NCBI GenBank assembly: GCA_964603985.1
Contig: CAZRXG010000013.1
Coordinates: 41,330-105,329 of the forward strand
Direction: 5' to 3'
Length of the DNA stretch: 64,000 bases
Source of the DNA: CAZRXG01 sp964603985
Lineage (GTDB): Bacteria > Chloroflexota > Anaerolineae > Aggregatilineales > UBA3940
The notes under the pieces are model-generated. The model did no database searches and was not told where the DNA came from. It saw only the letters and a list, made by a program, of their open reading frames with translations. The stretch's first letter is position 1. Each line of letters opens with the position of its first letter. Positions 8,703 to 17,113 of the stretch are shown one piece after another. A program made the translations under genes and the position numbers.

Positions 8703-9403
8703 GACACTTTTTTAATATCCATTCGCCAATCGATGAGATCAGCATACCCGAATCGCACTTTCAGGGCAAAACAGAGAAGGGTATCTTTCCGCTTGATCAG
8801 GGTGCGGCGCAGGCGGTAGCGATCTGGCACCGGAGCAAAACCGCTGCGAGCCGTACAGGCCCATTCATATCCTGCTTGTTCGGCCAGTGCGACAACATCA
8901 TTGGTGCTCCGACCGTATGGATAGGCTAATCCCCGCGGTGGGCATCCGATAATCTGCGAGAGCTTCTCTCTAGACCGCTGCATATCTCGTAGAATCTGTT
9001 CCCGTGACTGCTCATCGTATGCCCGATGGCTCCAGCCATGCGAGGCTATCTCGACACCTTGCCGATTTAACTCCCTTACTTGCTGCTCCTTGAGCAAGAA
9101 TACTCCCTGCAATTCGGGCCAGTTGGAGGTCTGACCAATGCGCCCGGCAACTATAAAGGCGGTCGCGGAAAATCCAACCTCACGCAGGATGGGCCACGCC
9201 ACCTCGTAAAAGTCGCGCGTGCCGTCATCGAATGCAAGCCCGACCACCTTCCGGCTGTTGGCTTGCAGTGCCTCCGAGACGGTGCACCCCTGATATCCGC
9301 GTGATTTTAACCACTTGGTCATCCTCTCGAACCGCTCTGGTGAGATGGCATAATCATCGGCAGGGTCATCATCGACGCGATGGAAGGTTATGATCTTGAC
9401 CAT
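8699..9403 (-). CDS. Polysaccharide deacetylase (NodB/CE4 family)
   Basis: 234 residues starting MVKIITFHRV. The NodB metal site is visible: FDDGTRD supplies the catalytic and metal Asp, and SHGWSH supplies the two metal His, near residues 80 and 125. A third block (GLAYPYGRS) follows. CE4 enzymes remove N-acetyl groups from amino sugars using a divalent metal. There is no signal peptide, so it may act on lipid-linked intermediates on the cytoplasmic side. It overlaps the GT2 genes on both sides (16 bases upstream, 4 downstream), which argues for translational coupling in one glycan assembly operon. Confidence 0.88.
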   Translation of the reverse strand: MVKIITFHRVDDDPADDYAISPERFERMTKWLKSRGYQGCTVSEALQANSRKVVGLAFDDGTRDFYEVAWPILREVGFSATAFIVAGRIGQTSNWPELQGVFLLKEQQVRELNRQGVEIASHGWSHRAYDEQSREQILRDMQRSREKLSQIIGCPPRGLAYPYGRSTNDVVALAEQAGYEWACTARSGFAPVPDRYRLRRTLIKRKDTLLCFALKVRFGYADLIDWRMDIKKVS

Positions 9404-10239
9404 AGTTTAATCGGGTGCCCTTTGGGGCGCAGCTTTCGAGCGGCGATGGTGCGGATCGTGCTCCATACCAGATGCGGCATCCGGTGGATGAGCAAACGCC
9501 ATCTCAGACCGGGGCGATTTTCCGGCGGAGCGTGCCGCATAAAGCATCGAACCCAGTTCCGGCCCCGCAGCCACATCTGCTGCAAAAACACCCGGTTTGC
9601 AGACTTCGAGCCGGCGTGATCCACAATCGCACCCAGAACCCCGGCCACCTTCCACCCGGCTGCTTTTGCCCGGAAACAGAAATCCATATCCTCAAAGTAG
9701 GCGACGTATGCCTCATCGAACAATCCAATCTGCTCCAGAACCTGGGCACGGATCAGCATGGCTGTCCCCCAGACGTAATCCACAAGCATAAGTTCGCCGT
9801 CATCCGGCGGCACAGGCTCACTGATCATCCCGGTGTTGAAGTCGCAAAAAGCCCCAATCACTTCACGACCATCCGGGTGAATCAGGTGCGCTCCCACAAT
9901 GCCAAACCCGGGATTGTGCTCAAGCGTGGCGGCAAGTTTTTCCAATGTATCGGGGGCGAGGGTGGCATCATTGTTAAGCAGCAGCACGGCGTCCGGAGCG
10001 TGTTCCAGTGCGTGAGAGATGCCCGTATTGGCCCCCGCCGCGAAGTGTATGTTTTCGGGCAACCCTATCAGGTGCACCTCAGGGAACAGAGTTTCTATTG
10101 TCTCGACGCTGCTATCGGCGGAGCCGTTGTCCACCACAATCACCTGAACAGTCCGCATAGTTGATGCATATACCGAATCCAGACAGGCCAACGTTTCGTC
10201 TTTGCCGTTCCAGTTTACGATGATCACTGAGATGTTCAT
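9388..10239 (-). CDS. Glycosyltransferase family 2, rhamnosyltransferase-like
   Basis: 283 residues from the ATG at 10239, one base after the stop of the upstream GT4 gene. The frame stays open to 10587, but only because it shadows that gene, and the fold begins at MNISVIIVNWNG. LLNNDATL is the metal-binding motif of the rhamnosyltransferase-like GT2 branch, and FDEAYVAYFEDMDFCFRAKA is the acceptor block. A basic C-terminus (RTIAARKLRPKGHPIKLW) may contact membrane. It should extend the surface glycan with one sugar in the cytoplasm; specificity is inferred only from family resemblance. Confidence 0.88.
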   Translation of the reverse strand: MNISVIIVNWNGKDETLACLDSVYASTMRTVQVIVVDNGSADSSVETIETLFPEVHLIGLPENIHFAAGANTGISHALEHAPDAVLLLNNDATLAPDTLEKLAATLEHNPGFGIVGAHLIHPDGREVIGAFCDFNTGMISEPVPPDDGELMLVDYVWGTAMLIRAQVLEQIGLFDEAYVAYFEDMDFCFRAKAAGWKVAGVLGAIVDHAGSKSANRVFLQQMWLRGRNWVRCFMRHAPPENRPGLRWRLLIHRMPHLVWSTIRTIAARKLRPKGHPIKLWSRS

Positions 10240-10240
10240 G

Positions 10241-11389
10241 CTAGCGACTTTTATCGTCAACGAGCTTACAAAGCAGAGCCTCCAGCTCCTGCGCAGACGC
10301 TTCCCAGTTGAAGGTTGCTTGCACAAATTCGCGTCCGGCCTGTGCCTGCCGCCTGTGACGGTCGGCGTCGGTGAGCAAGGAATTGATCTCCCCCGCAAAC
10401 GTTTCAGGGTCGTCCGCAAGCGTGATGGTGGAATCCGGGACCATGATTCCCGCGTTTGATACCGTCGTAGCGACGACCGGGCGTCCTGCCGCCAGACCGT
10501 CGAGCACTTTATTGAGAGCACCTGCTTCAGATTGCATAGGGGCAATGATGATGTGGGCGGCTTCGTACTCGGCTCGTAAATTCTCAACGTATCCGGTGAC
10601 CGTCACCCCCTGAACCCTCTCCAGACTTAGCACGTCATGCGCCGGATGTACCCCCACAATGCGTAACGTGGCGTCCGGTCGGGCGTTAAGCACACAAGCC
10701 CATACCTCACGGACAAACCAGATTACCGCCTCCCGGTTGCGGCGTCTGTACAACGCTCCAACAAACAGGCAGCGCCCCTCGATGCCCGAACCAATCGGAA
10801 TATCAAGGTATTCGCGGACATGCCCAACCGGGGGCAAAACCTGTACGAGTGATTGCGGTAGATGCTGCAATAATACGTCTTTGTCACGCCGAGAGCGAAC
10901 AATGATGAGGTCAGCGGTTTGACAGGCAACGAGCTCCTCCTGTTTACGCCCGGCGGTGCCAGGGAGGTTCTCGTACTGCTCAACGATGAAACGAACGTCA
11001 ACCTCATCTAACACCCGGAGTACCTCCGAGGAAACTGCCTGTAAATAGCGGCCCATCTCAGGCCATGCGCAGTAAACGACATCAGGCCAACCACTTGAGA
11101 GCGCATCGCGCATTTGCCTGTCGGCGCGCCTGGGAAGCTGGCCTCTGAGCAGGTATTGGATGACGCGGGAGACCTTACCCCACACGGTGAAGGCAGGCTG
11201 GATCAGCAGCAGATCATCGACGAACGGGGCCATCGTCTGGGCTTTCTTTGCCTCCCGGTCATCGACAAAGCACACCAGCCGGATCGTGTGTCGGGCCGAT
11301 AGATGGCGTATCAGGGCATAGAGGTCTCGCCCGCCGCCGTGCGGCACGTCCGGGTAAATGGCGTAGGGTGAGGCGATCTGAATGTTCAC
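10241..11389 (-). CDS. Glycosyltransferase family 4 (GT-B)
   Basis: 382 residues. The N-terminal domain starts MNIQIASPYAIYPDVPHGGG, with the glycine-rich loop typical of GT4 acceptor domains. The C-terminal domain carries CLFVGALYRRRNREAV, the GYVENLRAEYEAAHIIIAP region and the EAGALNKVLDGLAAGRPVVA block; the last holds the E(x7)E-like donor site with the first Glu preserved. It overlaps the next upstream GT4 by 4 bases and lies one base from the GT2 downstream. It probably transfers a sugar from a nucleotide donor during assembly of the same glycan as its neighbours. Confidence 0.87.
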   Translation of the reverse strand: MNIQIASPYAIYPDVPHGGGRDLYALIRHLSARHTIRLVCFVDDREAKKAQTMAPFVDDLLLIQPAFTVWGKVSRVIQYLLRGQLPRRADRQMRDALSSGWPDVVYCAWPEMGRYLQAVSSEVLRVLDEVDVRFIVEQYENLPGTAGRKQEELVACQTADLIIVRSRRDKDVLLQHLPQSLVQVLPPVGHVREYLDIPIGSGIEGRCLFVGALYRRRNREAVIWFVREVWACVLNARPDATLRIVGVHPAHDVLSLERVQGVTVTGYVENLRAEYEAAHIIIAPMQSEAGALNKVLDGLAAGRPVVATTVSNAGIMVPDSTITLADDPETFAGEINSLLTDADRHRRQAQAGREFVQATFNWEASAQELEALLCKLVDDKSR

Positions 11390-12423
11390 TGCGGATACAC
11401 CTCATCAAGTACGGGGAGAAAGTGCTGCCACGCATAATCTGAGATGATCTCGTGCCCTGACCTGATAAGTTGTTCTTGCTGTGCAGGTGAGCGTATCAAC
11501 CCGACGATTGAGTCCGCCATTGGGCGGCCTAGCTCACTGACGATCAGGTGCTTACCGTGGATTAAGTTCAAGCCCTGCGCGCCTGCGAGGGTGCTCACGA
11601 CAGGGCATTTTGCGGCGAGTGCCTGCAATATCTTGAGACGCGTACCGCCGGCCTTCTCAATCGGGACGATGATGATGGTCGCCTGTGCAAAAAGTGGGCG
11701 CATATCCGGCGGGTCGGGGACGATCTCAACACTCGGATTGGCACCTGCGACAATGTATAAATCGGTGGACGGCATCTTGCCCGCGAAGATACATTCAATC
11801 GACGGGAGACTCACCTGAATGATCGGCAGTGTCCCGGCGATGAACTTCTGCGCCCCGCGAACATTCGGAGGCCAATGCAGCGCCGCCGGGAAAAGCAGTG
11901 TCTGTGGTTTGGGAGAGCGTTTGACAGATGACCAGTAGTCGAGATCAACGCCGTTGGGCAATACGTATGATCGGGCCGTCGGCTGCAAAGGCTGTGTCCC
12001 CCGTGCGTCTTCTGGTGAAACGGCGATCAGCGTATCAACCGGTGTTTTCTGGACAAGCTCTTCTTCTTGTGGCCGCCTGGGGGCATCATGGCAATCATAG
12101 ACCCGTTTGCCGGTATATGAACGTGGAATGTAAGACAGCATCGACGCTCCCTGTACGTGAAGGGCATCGGGTTGAAGCGAAGCGATCAGGTCTCGGATGG
12201 TTCTTCGGGTACGTCGTGCTATGCCCCAGTTGTAGGGCCTCCACGTAATCCCCACCAGTCTTTCGTGGAGGTCACCCAGATCCCTGATTTCGTCCGCTGT
12301 GGCGTGGGTGAACAGGTGTACCTCGTGTCGATCCACCAGATAACCAAGCATGAAACGGGCACGTTCTCGCCCACCCGTCAACGGCGGCGATGGTGACTCC
12401 GGGGCCAGCCAGAGGATCTTCAC
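11386..12423 (-). CDS. Glycosyltransferase family 4 (GT-B)
   Basis: 345 residues starting MKILWLAPESPSPPLTGGRE, with the GT-B N-terminal glycine loop. The donor-binding half contains IVPIEKAGGTRLKILQALAA followed by KCPVVST, the conserved GT4 loop that grips the nucleotide sugar. It resembles StpA/TIGR03087-type exopolysaccharide glycosyltransferases. ATGA-type 4-base overlaps with the flippase upstream and the GT4 downstream indicate one transcript. Its place directly after the flippase gene suggests an early step in the repeat unit, but order of action cannot be deduced from order of genes. Confidence 0.87.
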   Translation of the reverse strand: MKILWLAPESPSPPLTGGRERARFMLGYLVDRHEVHLFTHATADEIRDLGDLHERLVGITWRPYNWGIARRTRRTIRDLIASLQPDALHVQGASMLSYIPRSYTGKRVYDCHDAPRRPQEEELVQKTPVDTLIAVSPEDARGTQPLQPTARSYVLPNGVDLDYWSSVKRSPKPQTLLFPAALHWPPNVRGAQKFIAGTLPIIQVSLPSIECIFAGKMPSTDLYIVAGANPSVEIVPDPPDMRPLFAQATIIIVPIEKAGGTRLKILQALAAKCPVVSTLAGAQGLNLIHGKHLIVSELGRPMADSIVGLIRSPAQQEQLIRSGHEIISDYAWQHFLPVLDEVYPQ

Positions 12424-13679
12424 CGGTTGTTCTCCCGCAGCAGCCTGATCGCCGTCAGCAGAATGAGCACGCTCATCATGCCGGTTGTGATCAGGAAGGC
12501 CAGAGGTAATGCCAGCACATCACCGCGACGGAGCAGGAGAGTCACACCAAGCCCCCACATCAACAGCGCCCACGTCAGTGATAGTCTGAGGCCAGTTTGT
12601 GCTTCGCCTCGCGCGTAAATCACCGGGAGCAGGATCGTCGACAGCGCATCGAACGGCGTGCGGAACAGATAAACGATCAGCACGGGTAGGGCAGGTAGCC
12701 ACTCCGGGCCGAAGACGGGTTCAATAAGCAGCCGGGCGGTGAGCAGCCCCACCGAAGCTATCAGCGTGCAGATACCGACAAATAGGATTACCGTCTGGCG
12801 CAGTAATCGAACAAACCCCCGCCGGTCAGCACGCAGCAAAGAAAAAGCCGGAAACCCGACACGGGCGGCATAGTCCGCCGGGATACGTGCCCACCGGGCA
12901 ACGTCTTGAGACCACGTGATATGCCCGATCTGGGATCCACTTAACCAGAAGCCACCCAATGCTGGGACGATCTGATCAACGGCAAGGTGCAGCAAGCCCT
13001 GTGACTGGTATTTCCAACCAAACGACAATAAGCGCCTCGCGGCCTCGACGTTGAAAACAGGCTGCGGCGTCCAGGGTGAAGACAGATTGACCAGCAGGGT
13101 GCCGCCGACGCTTGTAGCAATCCCACCCCAGGCAAGGCTCCATAAGCCTAACCCCTGCCACGCCATGATCAGGGCGGTGCTTTGTCCCACCACAAGACCG
13201 CCAACTTCCGCCAACGCTAACCGGTCAAAGCGAAGTTCCCGATTGAGCCGCGTCGACGGCACAGTTCCAAAAGCATCAATGAAGGGGGTGATGGACATCA
13301 ACGAAATAACACGCTTCCCGGCTGGGGGCAGGTCGTAGAGCGATACCAGCCAATAAGAGCCAATGATCAGCGCACCACCAAGCAAGATCGCCAGGAACAG
13401 GCGAATCGAAAATGCCGTCCCTTCTTCTTCCGGTAAGACGTGTTCGCCACGTTGGATCAGCGCGGCACTGACACCCATATCAACCAGCAAACTCAAGATG
13501 CCAATTGGCAGTAAGATGATGGCAAATGCTCCAAAAATCTCCGGGGCCAGGAGACGCGAGAGCAGGATCAAACTGGCAACCGAGATGAGCTTGGCAGCAC
13601 CCCCTCGCAAGGCTAATGCGATCAGCCCTTTGAGTGCCCGCCCTCTAATATCGCTCAGGTGTTGTGATGAACCCGGCAT
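12420..13679 (-). CDS. Polysaccharide/lipid-linked oligosaccharide flippase (Wzx-like, MOP superfamily)
   Basis: 419 residues with about 11-12 hydrophobic segments. The N-terminal GRALKGLIALALRGGAAKLI and SRLLAPEIFGAFAI match WzxC/RfbX-type exporters, as does the middle stretch RLNRELRFDRLALAEVGG. Family members move undecaprenyl-linked oligosaccharides across the cytoplasmic membrane before polymerisation. It is the first gene of the glycan operon. A TATAAT hexamer ends 7 bases before the ATG, so the mRNA may have almost no leader. Confidence 0.87.
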   Translation of the reverse strand: MPGSSQHLSDIRGRALKGLIALALRGGAAKLISVASLILLSRLLAPEIFGAFAIILLPIGILSLLVDMGVSAALIQRGEHVLPEEEGTAFSIRLFLAILLGGALIIGSYWLVSLYDLPPAGKRVISLMSITPFIDAFGTVPSTRLNRELRFDRLALAEVGGLVVGQSTALIMAWQGLGLWSLAWGGIATSVGGTLLVNLSSPWTPQPVFNVEAARRLLSFGWKYQSQGLLHLAVDQIVPALGGFWLSGSQIGHITWSQDVARWARIPADYAARVGFPAFSLLRADRRGFVRLLRQTVILFVGICTLIASVGLLTARLLIEPVFGPEWLPALPVLIVYLFRTPFDALSTILLPVIYARGEAQTGLRLSLTWALLMWGLGVTLLLRRGDVLALPLAFLITTGMMSVLILLTAIRLLRENNR

Positions 13680-13685
13680 GCGTGC

Positions 13686-13691
13686 ATTATA
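13686..13691 (-). promoter_or_regulatory. -10 hexamer TATAAT for the glycan operon
   Basis: On the minus strand TATAAT lies 6 bases before the flippase ATG at 13679. Transcription would start about at the start codon, predicting a leaderless mRNA. No good -35 hexamer is visible 16-18 bases upstream. Confidence 0.45.
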
Positions 13692-13776
13692 CTGGAAATC
13701 GAACCGTCGGTTTGCCGTTTCGCTTCAATCTGTCTACACTTGGGCTGCACATTCATCTTAGTGATGGAGGCTCTCG

Positions 13777-14445
13777 ATGAGCAAGCGTTGGGGATTTATC
13801 TTTCTTTTTCTGGCACTAGTGATTGTTGTACTCAGTGCTTGCAATGCGCTGAATAATGTTGTAGGTTCTGATGCAAGCTGTGACATTGCCCCTGATCCCC
13901 TGGTCTCGGTGAATCAGGACAACTGGCGCGATGCATTCGGGTGCCCAACTTCGAACACAAGTATCGCTATGTATGAGTGGGCACCCTTCGAACGGGGATC
14001 TATGCTGCACGACAAGGGCCGAGGACAGGTATACATCTTCTTTGATGACGGCACCATGCAAGAAGTCCCGGCCACACAGCAGGCAGCCGGTGACCTGCCC
14101 GGTGAGCCGCCCGCAGGTCTAGCCCCGCCCGAAGGTGTGTTTGCGGTTGTCTGGGCCAACGAACCCGGCGTCGCCAACGCGTTAGGATGGGCCACAACAT
14201 CCCCTGTGGAGTATGACGGGCTTCAGCAAGAGTTCCTCGGCAACGGGACTATTGTGGTGGCTCTGGGCAACGGCGACCTAGTGGGGATCTTCCCATTCTC
14301 CAACAACTGGAGCAAACTGCCCGTCGAAAAGATCCCCGGTTACTATGGCGGGATGCCCGGTGAGCCGAGGTTTAGCGTCGCCGCGCTTGGCACGATTGGC
14401 TTATTGGTCGCTGCCGGGCTGGTTTTTACACGTCGGGATGTTTAA
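13777..14445 (+). CDS. Lipoprotein with C-terminal transmembrane segment, function unknown
   Basis: 222 residues starting MSKRWGFIFLFLALVIVVLS followed by AC, a lipoprotein-type signal with the lipobox Cys at residue 22. A GATGGAGG sequence 9 bases before the ATG is the ribosome binding site. The mature part is about 170 residues, with two Cys (SCDI and FGCP) that could pair, and ends in a hydrophobic helix followed by RRDV. No known domain was recognised. It is divergent from the flippase and overlaps the next gene by 8 bases, so it is probably translated together with the O-antigen-ligase-like protein and acts at the cell surface in the same pathway. Confidence 0.7.
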   Translation: MSKRWGFIFLFLALVIVVLSACNALNNVVGSDASCDIAPDPLVSVNQDNWRDAFGCPTSNTSIAMYEWAPFERGSMLHDKGRGQVYIFFDDGTMQEVPATQQAAGDLPGEPPAGLAPPEGVFAVVWANEPGVANALGWATTSPVEYDGLQQEFLGNGTIVVALGNGDLVGIFPFSNNWSKLPVEKIPGYYGGMPGEPRFSVAALGTIGLLVAAGLVFTRRDV

Positions 14446-16387
14446 CAACCAACAGGCTCAGAACCTACGAGGAGCTATCTGGCGGATCGTGGTTCTGAGC
14501 CTGCCGCTGTTTTTTCTCCCCTTTACCCGTTACAACTTTGAGCCGGATAAAGCGGCACTGTTTCGCGCACTCGTTTTGGTGCTGCTCCTGCTGTATCTGC
14601 TAACCCTGCGCCGCCCGAACACCCGGCCTCGCGGTATTTCGCTCGATCGTCTATCGCTGCTGGTGTTGTTTTTCTGGTGGTGGGTGACGCTGGCGACCCT
14701 GTTTTCAATCGAGCCAACTCGCTCCCTTTGGGGGGAGCCACGTTGGGGGCAGGGCTGGATCACACTCACCTGTTACGTGGCGCTGTTCGGGTTGGCCCGC
14801 GTATCACTATCCGGCGACCGCGATCAGCAGGGGCTTATCGATGCTGTGTTATTTGCCAGCGTCCCCGTCAGTGTCTATGGGCTGGCACAAAAAGTTGGGC
14901 TTGATCCACTGCACATCGTGGCCCCGTGGGAACGGATACAAAGCACGTTTCCGCATGCCAATGCATTAGGTGGGTATCTGGTGCTGGTGATGCCCTTTTG
15001 CTGGTTCCGGGTGGTTCGTGGCCCAAATCACCGGTTGTGGATTGTCTGTGCGTTGCTTCAAGCACTTTGTTTGTTATTTACGTCATCTCGCAGCGCCTGG
15101 GTGGCTGCTGCCGCCGCCGGATGGCTGTTTGTTTACATGCTGGCAAAGTCACGGCACCGGCGCATTATATTAGCCAGCATGGCCGCTGCAGGTGCGATAT
15201 TGCTTGTCACGCTGAGTCTACTTCCACCCGCACACCCTACGGCACCCACGTTATGGCGCTCGATTACGTCTCTTGTCCGGTTATCAAGCCCCACGGTTCA
15301 AATCCGCTTGAATATCTGGCAGGGCATCGTGGATGCGGTTGCTCAGCGCCCACTATTCGGGTACGGCCCCGAAACGCTCGACCTGGCACTGCCGGGGCAT
15401 CCCCCACCCGAATTATCCCTGTACGGCAACATCAAAACAGTAGCAGGCCGCGGACACAATGACCTGCTGGAGTGGGCCTTGTTTGCCGGGATTCCGGCAG
15501 CAGTGGCCTACGGTGGTCTGCTAACAACTGTGTTTGTGCAGGGGTGGCGGCGGATCAAACAAGGTAATCATGCGCTTGCGCTGCCGGTCTGGATCGCCCT
15601 GATGGGGGGGATAATCAACCAGCTGATTGACGTAGGTACAATCACGTCGAATCTGCTGATCTGGCTGTTTGCAGCCCTGCTCACAACCCGGTCGCCGGAC
15701 ACTCAAGAAGACTCCCTGAGTTTTGAATTTGAGTGGATGCCCGTCCGAGTCGGATTGGTGATTCTCACCCTGGTGGGGATTACCGTCGTGAGTATCCGAC
15801 CTGTGATCGCCGATACGTATGGTCGTGAAGCACTGGCCCTGTATACCTTGAGAGGCTGGGATGAGTCTGATGCGGCGGTGATCAAGGCGGAGATGTGGGA
15901 TCCGCGTCGCTTTACATACGCAGCCCTGCAGGCGGACATCACATTGGGGCGCGAGGATTCTAAGTTACGCCCGGATGATGTGGCACTGCTGATAGCCGCA
16001 TCCAGGCTTGAGCTGGCCCTTCAACAGACACCAACGGACCTTGAGTTATGGCGCAGATTGGTAGAGGTTCGGCGGGTGCTGGCTTATGAACTGAATCCCA
16101 CCTACTGGCCCGATGCGTTCGCAACCTGCAAGCAGATGCTCATTGTCGCCCCAGAAGACCCTGATTTATTTATGTTGTGCGGCGATCTACGGTTGTGGGC
16201 TCGTGAACCCTCCGGGGCGCTCCCTTACTATCTGGCGGCGTCAGAGCTTGCGCCGTTATACGATCAGCCATACTACAATCTATCAACTGTTTATCGCTGG
16301 TTGGGGGATGATGATCTGGCCGAGGCTTACAGCGTCAAAGCCAAAGACGCCCGAGCGGAATGGGAGCAGATGCTAGGGCAGCGGTGA
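14438..16387 (+). CDS. O-antigen ligase/polymerase family membrane protein with C-terminal TPR-like domain
   Basis: 649 residues from the ATG at 14438, inside the end of the preceding gene; an earlier frame start at 14345 would only read through that gene. About 10-12 hydrophobic segments occupy residues 1-440. Motifs of the Wzy/WaaL superfamily are visible: FPHANALGGYL, FTSSRSAWVA, and the periplasmic loop VAQRPLFGYGPE with GRGHNDLLEWAL. The region after about residue 470 is soluble and TPR-like (ALPYYLAASELAPLYDQPYY and NLSTVYRWLGDDDLAEAY). Such proteins polymerise or ligate lipid-linked glycans on the outer face of the membrane. It completes the flippase/transferase set of the opposite strand. 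Confidence 0.87.
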   Translation: MFNNQQAQNLRGAIWRIVVLSLPLFFLPFTRYNFEPDKAALFRALVLVLLLLYLLTLRRPNTRPRGISLDRLSLLVLFFWWWVTLATLFSIEPTRSLWGEPRWGQGWITLTCYVALFGLARVSLSGDRDQQGLIDAVLFASVPVSVYGLAQKVGLDPLHIVAPWERIQSTFPHANALGGYLVLVMPFCWFRVVRGPNHRLWIVCALLQALCLLFTSSRSAWVAAAAAGWLFVYMLAKSRHRRIILASMAAAGAILLVTLSLLPPAHPTAPTLWRSITSLVRLSSPTVQIRLNIWQGIVDAVAQRPLFGYGPETLDLALPGHPPPELSLYGNIKTVAGRGHNDLLEWALFAGIPAAVAYGGLLTTVFVQGWRRIKQGNHALALPVWIALMGGIINQLIDVGTITSNLLIWLFAALLTTRSPDTQEDSLSFEFEWMPVRVGLVILTLVGITVVSIRPVIADTYGREALALYTLRGWDESDAAVIKAEMWDPRRFTYAALQADITLGREDSKLRPDDVALLIAASRLELALQQTPTDLELWRRLVEVRRVLAYELNPTYWPDAFATCKQMLIVAPEDPDLFMLCGDLRLWAREPSGALPYYLAASELAPLYDQPYYNLSTVYRWLGDDDLAEAYSVKAKDARAEWEQMLGQR

Positions 16388-16453
16388 ATCATAAGCGTGT
16401 AACGGGTGCTGCAAATGTTTTTATTTTGGGCCAAATTTAGGTGACAAAAGCCT

Positions 16454-16479
16454 GCGGCCAGGCAGTGATGCCTGGCCGC
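16454..16479 (-). terminator. Hairpin between convergent genes
   Basis: GCGGCCAGGCA (16454-16464) pairs perfectly with TGCCTGGCCGC (16469-16479) over a 4-base loop. On the minus strand it is followed by AGGCTTTTG, a short T-run, so it most likely ends the carbamoyltransferase-DUF5989 transcript. It may also stop the plus-strand gene ending at 16387. Confidence 0.65.
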
Positions 16480-16536
16480 TCGCTCACAGTCCGGTATTAC
16501 ACGGGGTACAGGCGTGCCCCGGTCAGGGCGGTGCAC

Positions 16537-16719
16537 CTAGAACAGCGGATAGATAAACACCCCGAGGCCGGATGTCCCGGCGAAGATCAGCAGGAAGCCA
16601 AACAGCAGCAGGACGATCACCATCGGGATCATCCACCACAGCTTGCGCGCCCACAGGAACTTGAGAAACTCGCCCACGACGCCCAGATTTGTGCCCATGT
16701 TCTTGAAGAATTGGATCAT
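16537..16719 (-). CDS. DUF5989 family small membrane protein, copy 1
   Basis: 60 residues: MIQFFKNMGTNLGVVGEFLK, then WWMIPMVIVLLLFGFLLIFA as one transmembrane helix. It is preceded by GGGGAAAAG. The protein is at the normal length for DUF5989, a family usually found next to NodU/CmcH-type carbamoyltransferases. It matches copy 2 at 50 of 60 positions. The soluble N-terminus is almost unchanged between copies, while the C-terminal tail after the helix differs. A role as a membrane partner or anchor of the carbamoyltransferase is inferred from context, not shown. Confidence 0.85.
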   Translation of the reverse strand: MIQFFKNMGTNLGVVGEFLKFLWARKLWWMIPMVIVLLLFGFLLIFAGTSGLGVFIYPLF

Positions 16720-16884
16720 CGTTCTTTTCCCCTGAGTCTACAGAACTATAGCTCCTGTTCCGGGTTTAGGGCGTGTATGCAAACTCATGTCCCGGCTGCC
16801 GGAACTGCATTTTTGCCCTGAGATCACGCGTAAAGGCATAAAGAACGGCCTGGAAATGCTGCCTTTGGCACCCCGCATACCAAC

Positions 16885-17067
16885 CTAGAACAGCGTGTAG
16901 ATGAACGGCCCGAGGGGGTTTGACACGGCGAAGACCAGCAGGAAAGCAAACAGCAGCAGGACGACCACCATCGGGATCATCCACCACAGCTTGCGTGCCC
17001 ACAGGAACTTGAGAAACTCACCCACGACGCCCAGGTTCGTGACCATGTTCTTGAAGAATTGGATCAT
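16885..17067 (-). CDS. DUF5989 family small membrane protein, copy 2
   Basis: 60 residues, MIQFFKNMVTNLGVVGEFLK then WWMIPMVVVLLLFAFLLVFA, one membrane helix and a short tail ending FIYTLF. It begins 46 bases after the carbamoyltransferase stop, so it is the direct operon neighbour and probably the ancestral copy. Changes relative to copy 1 cluster in the last 15 residues (VSNPLG against GTSGLG). The family is known for linkage to carbamoyltransferase genes in surface-glycan loci; its molecular function has not been established to my knowledge. Confidence 0.87.
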   Translation of the reverse strand: MIQFFKNMVTNLGVVGEFLKFLWARKLWWMIPMVVVLLLFAFLLVFAVSNPLGPFIYTLF

Positions 17068-17113
17068 TGCTTTTCTCCCCTGAGTTTACGGAACTATAGC
17101 TTCTGTTCCGGGT

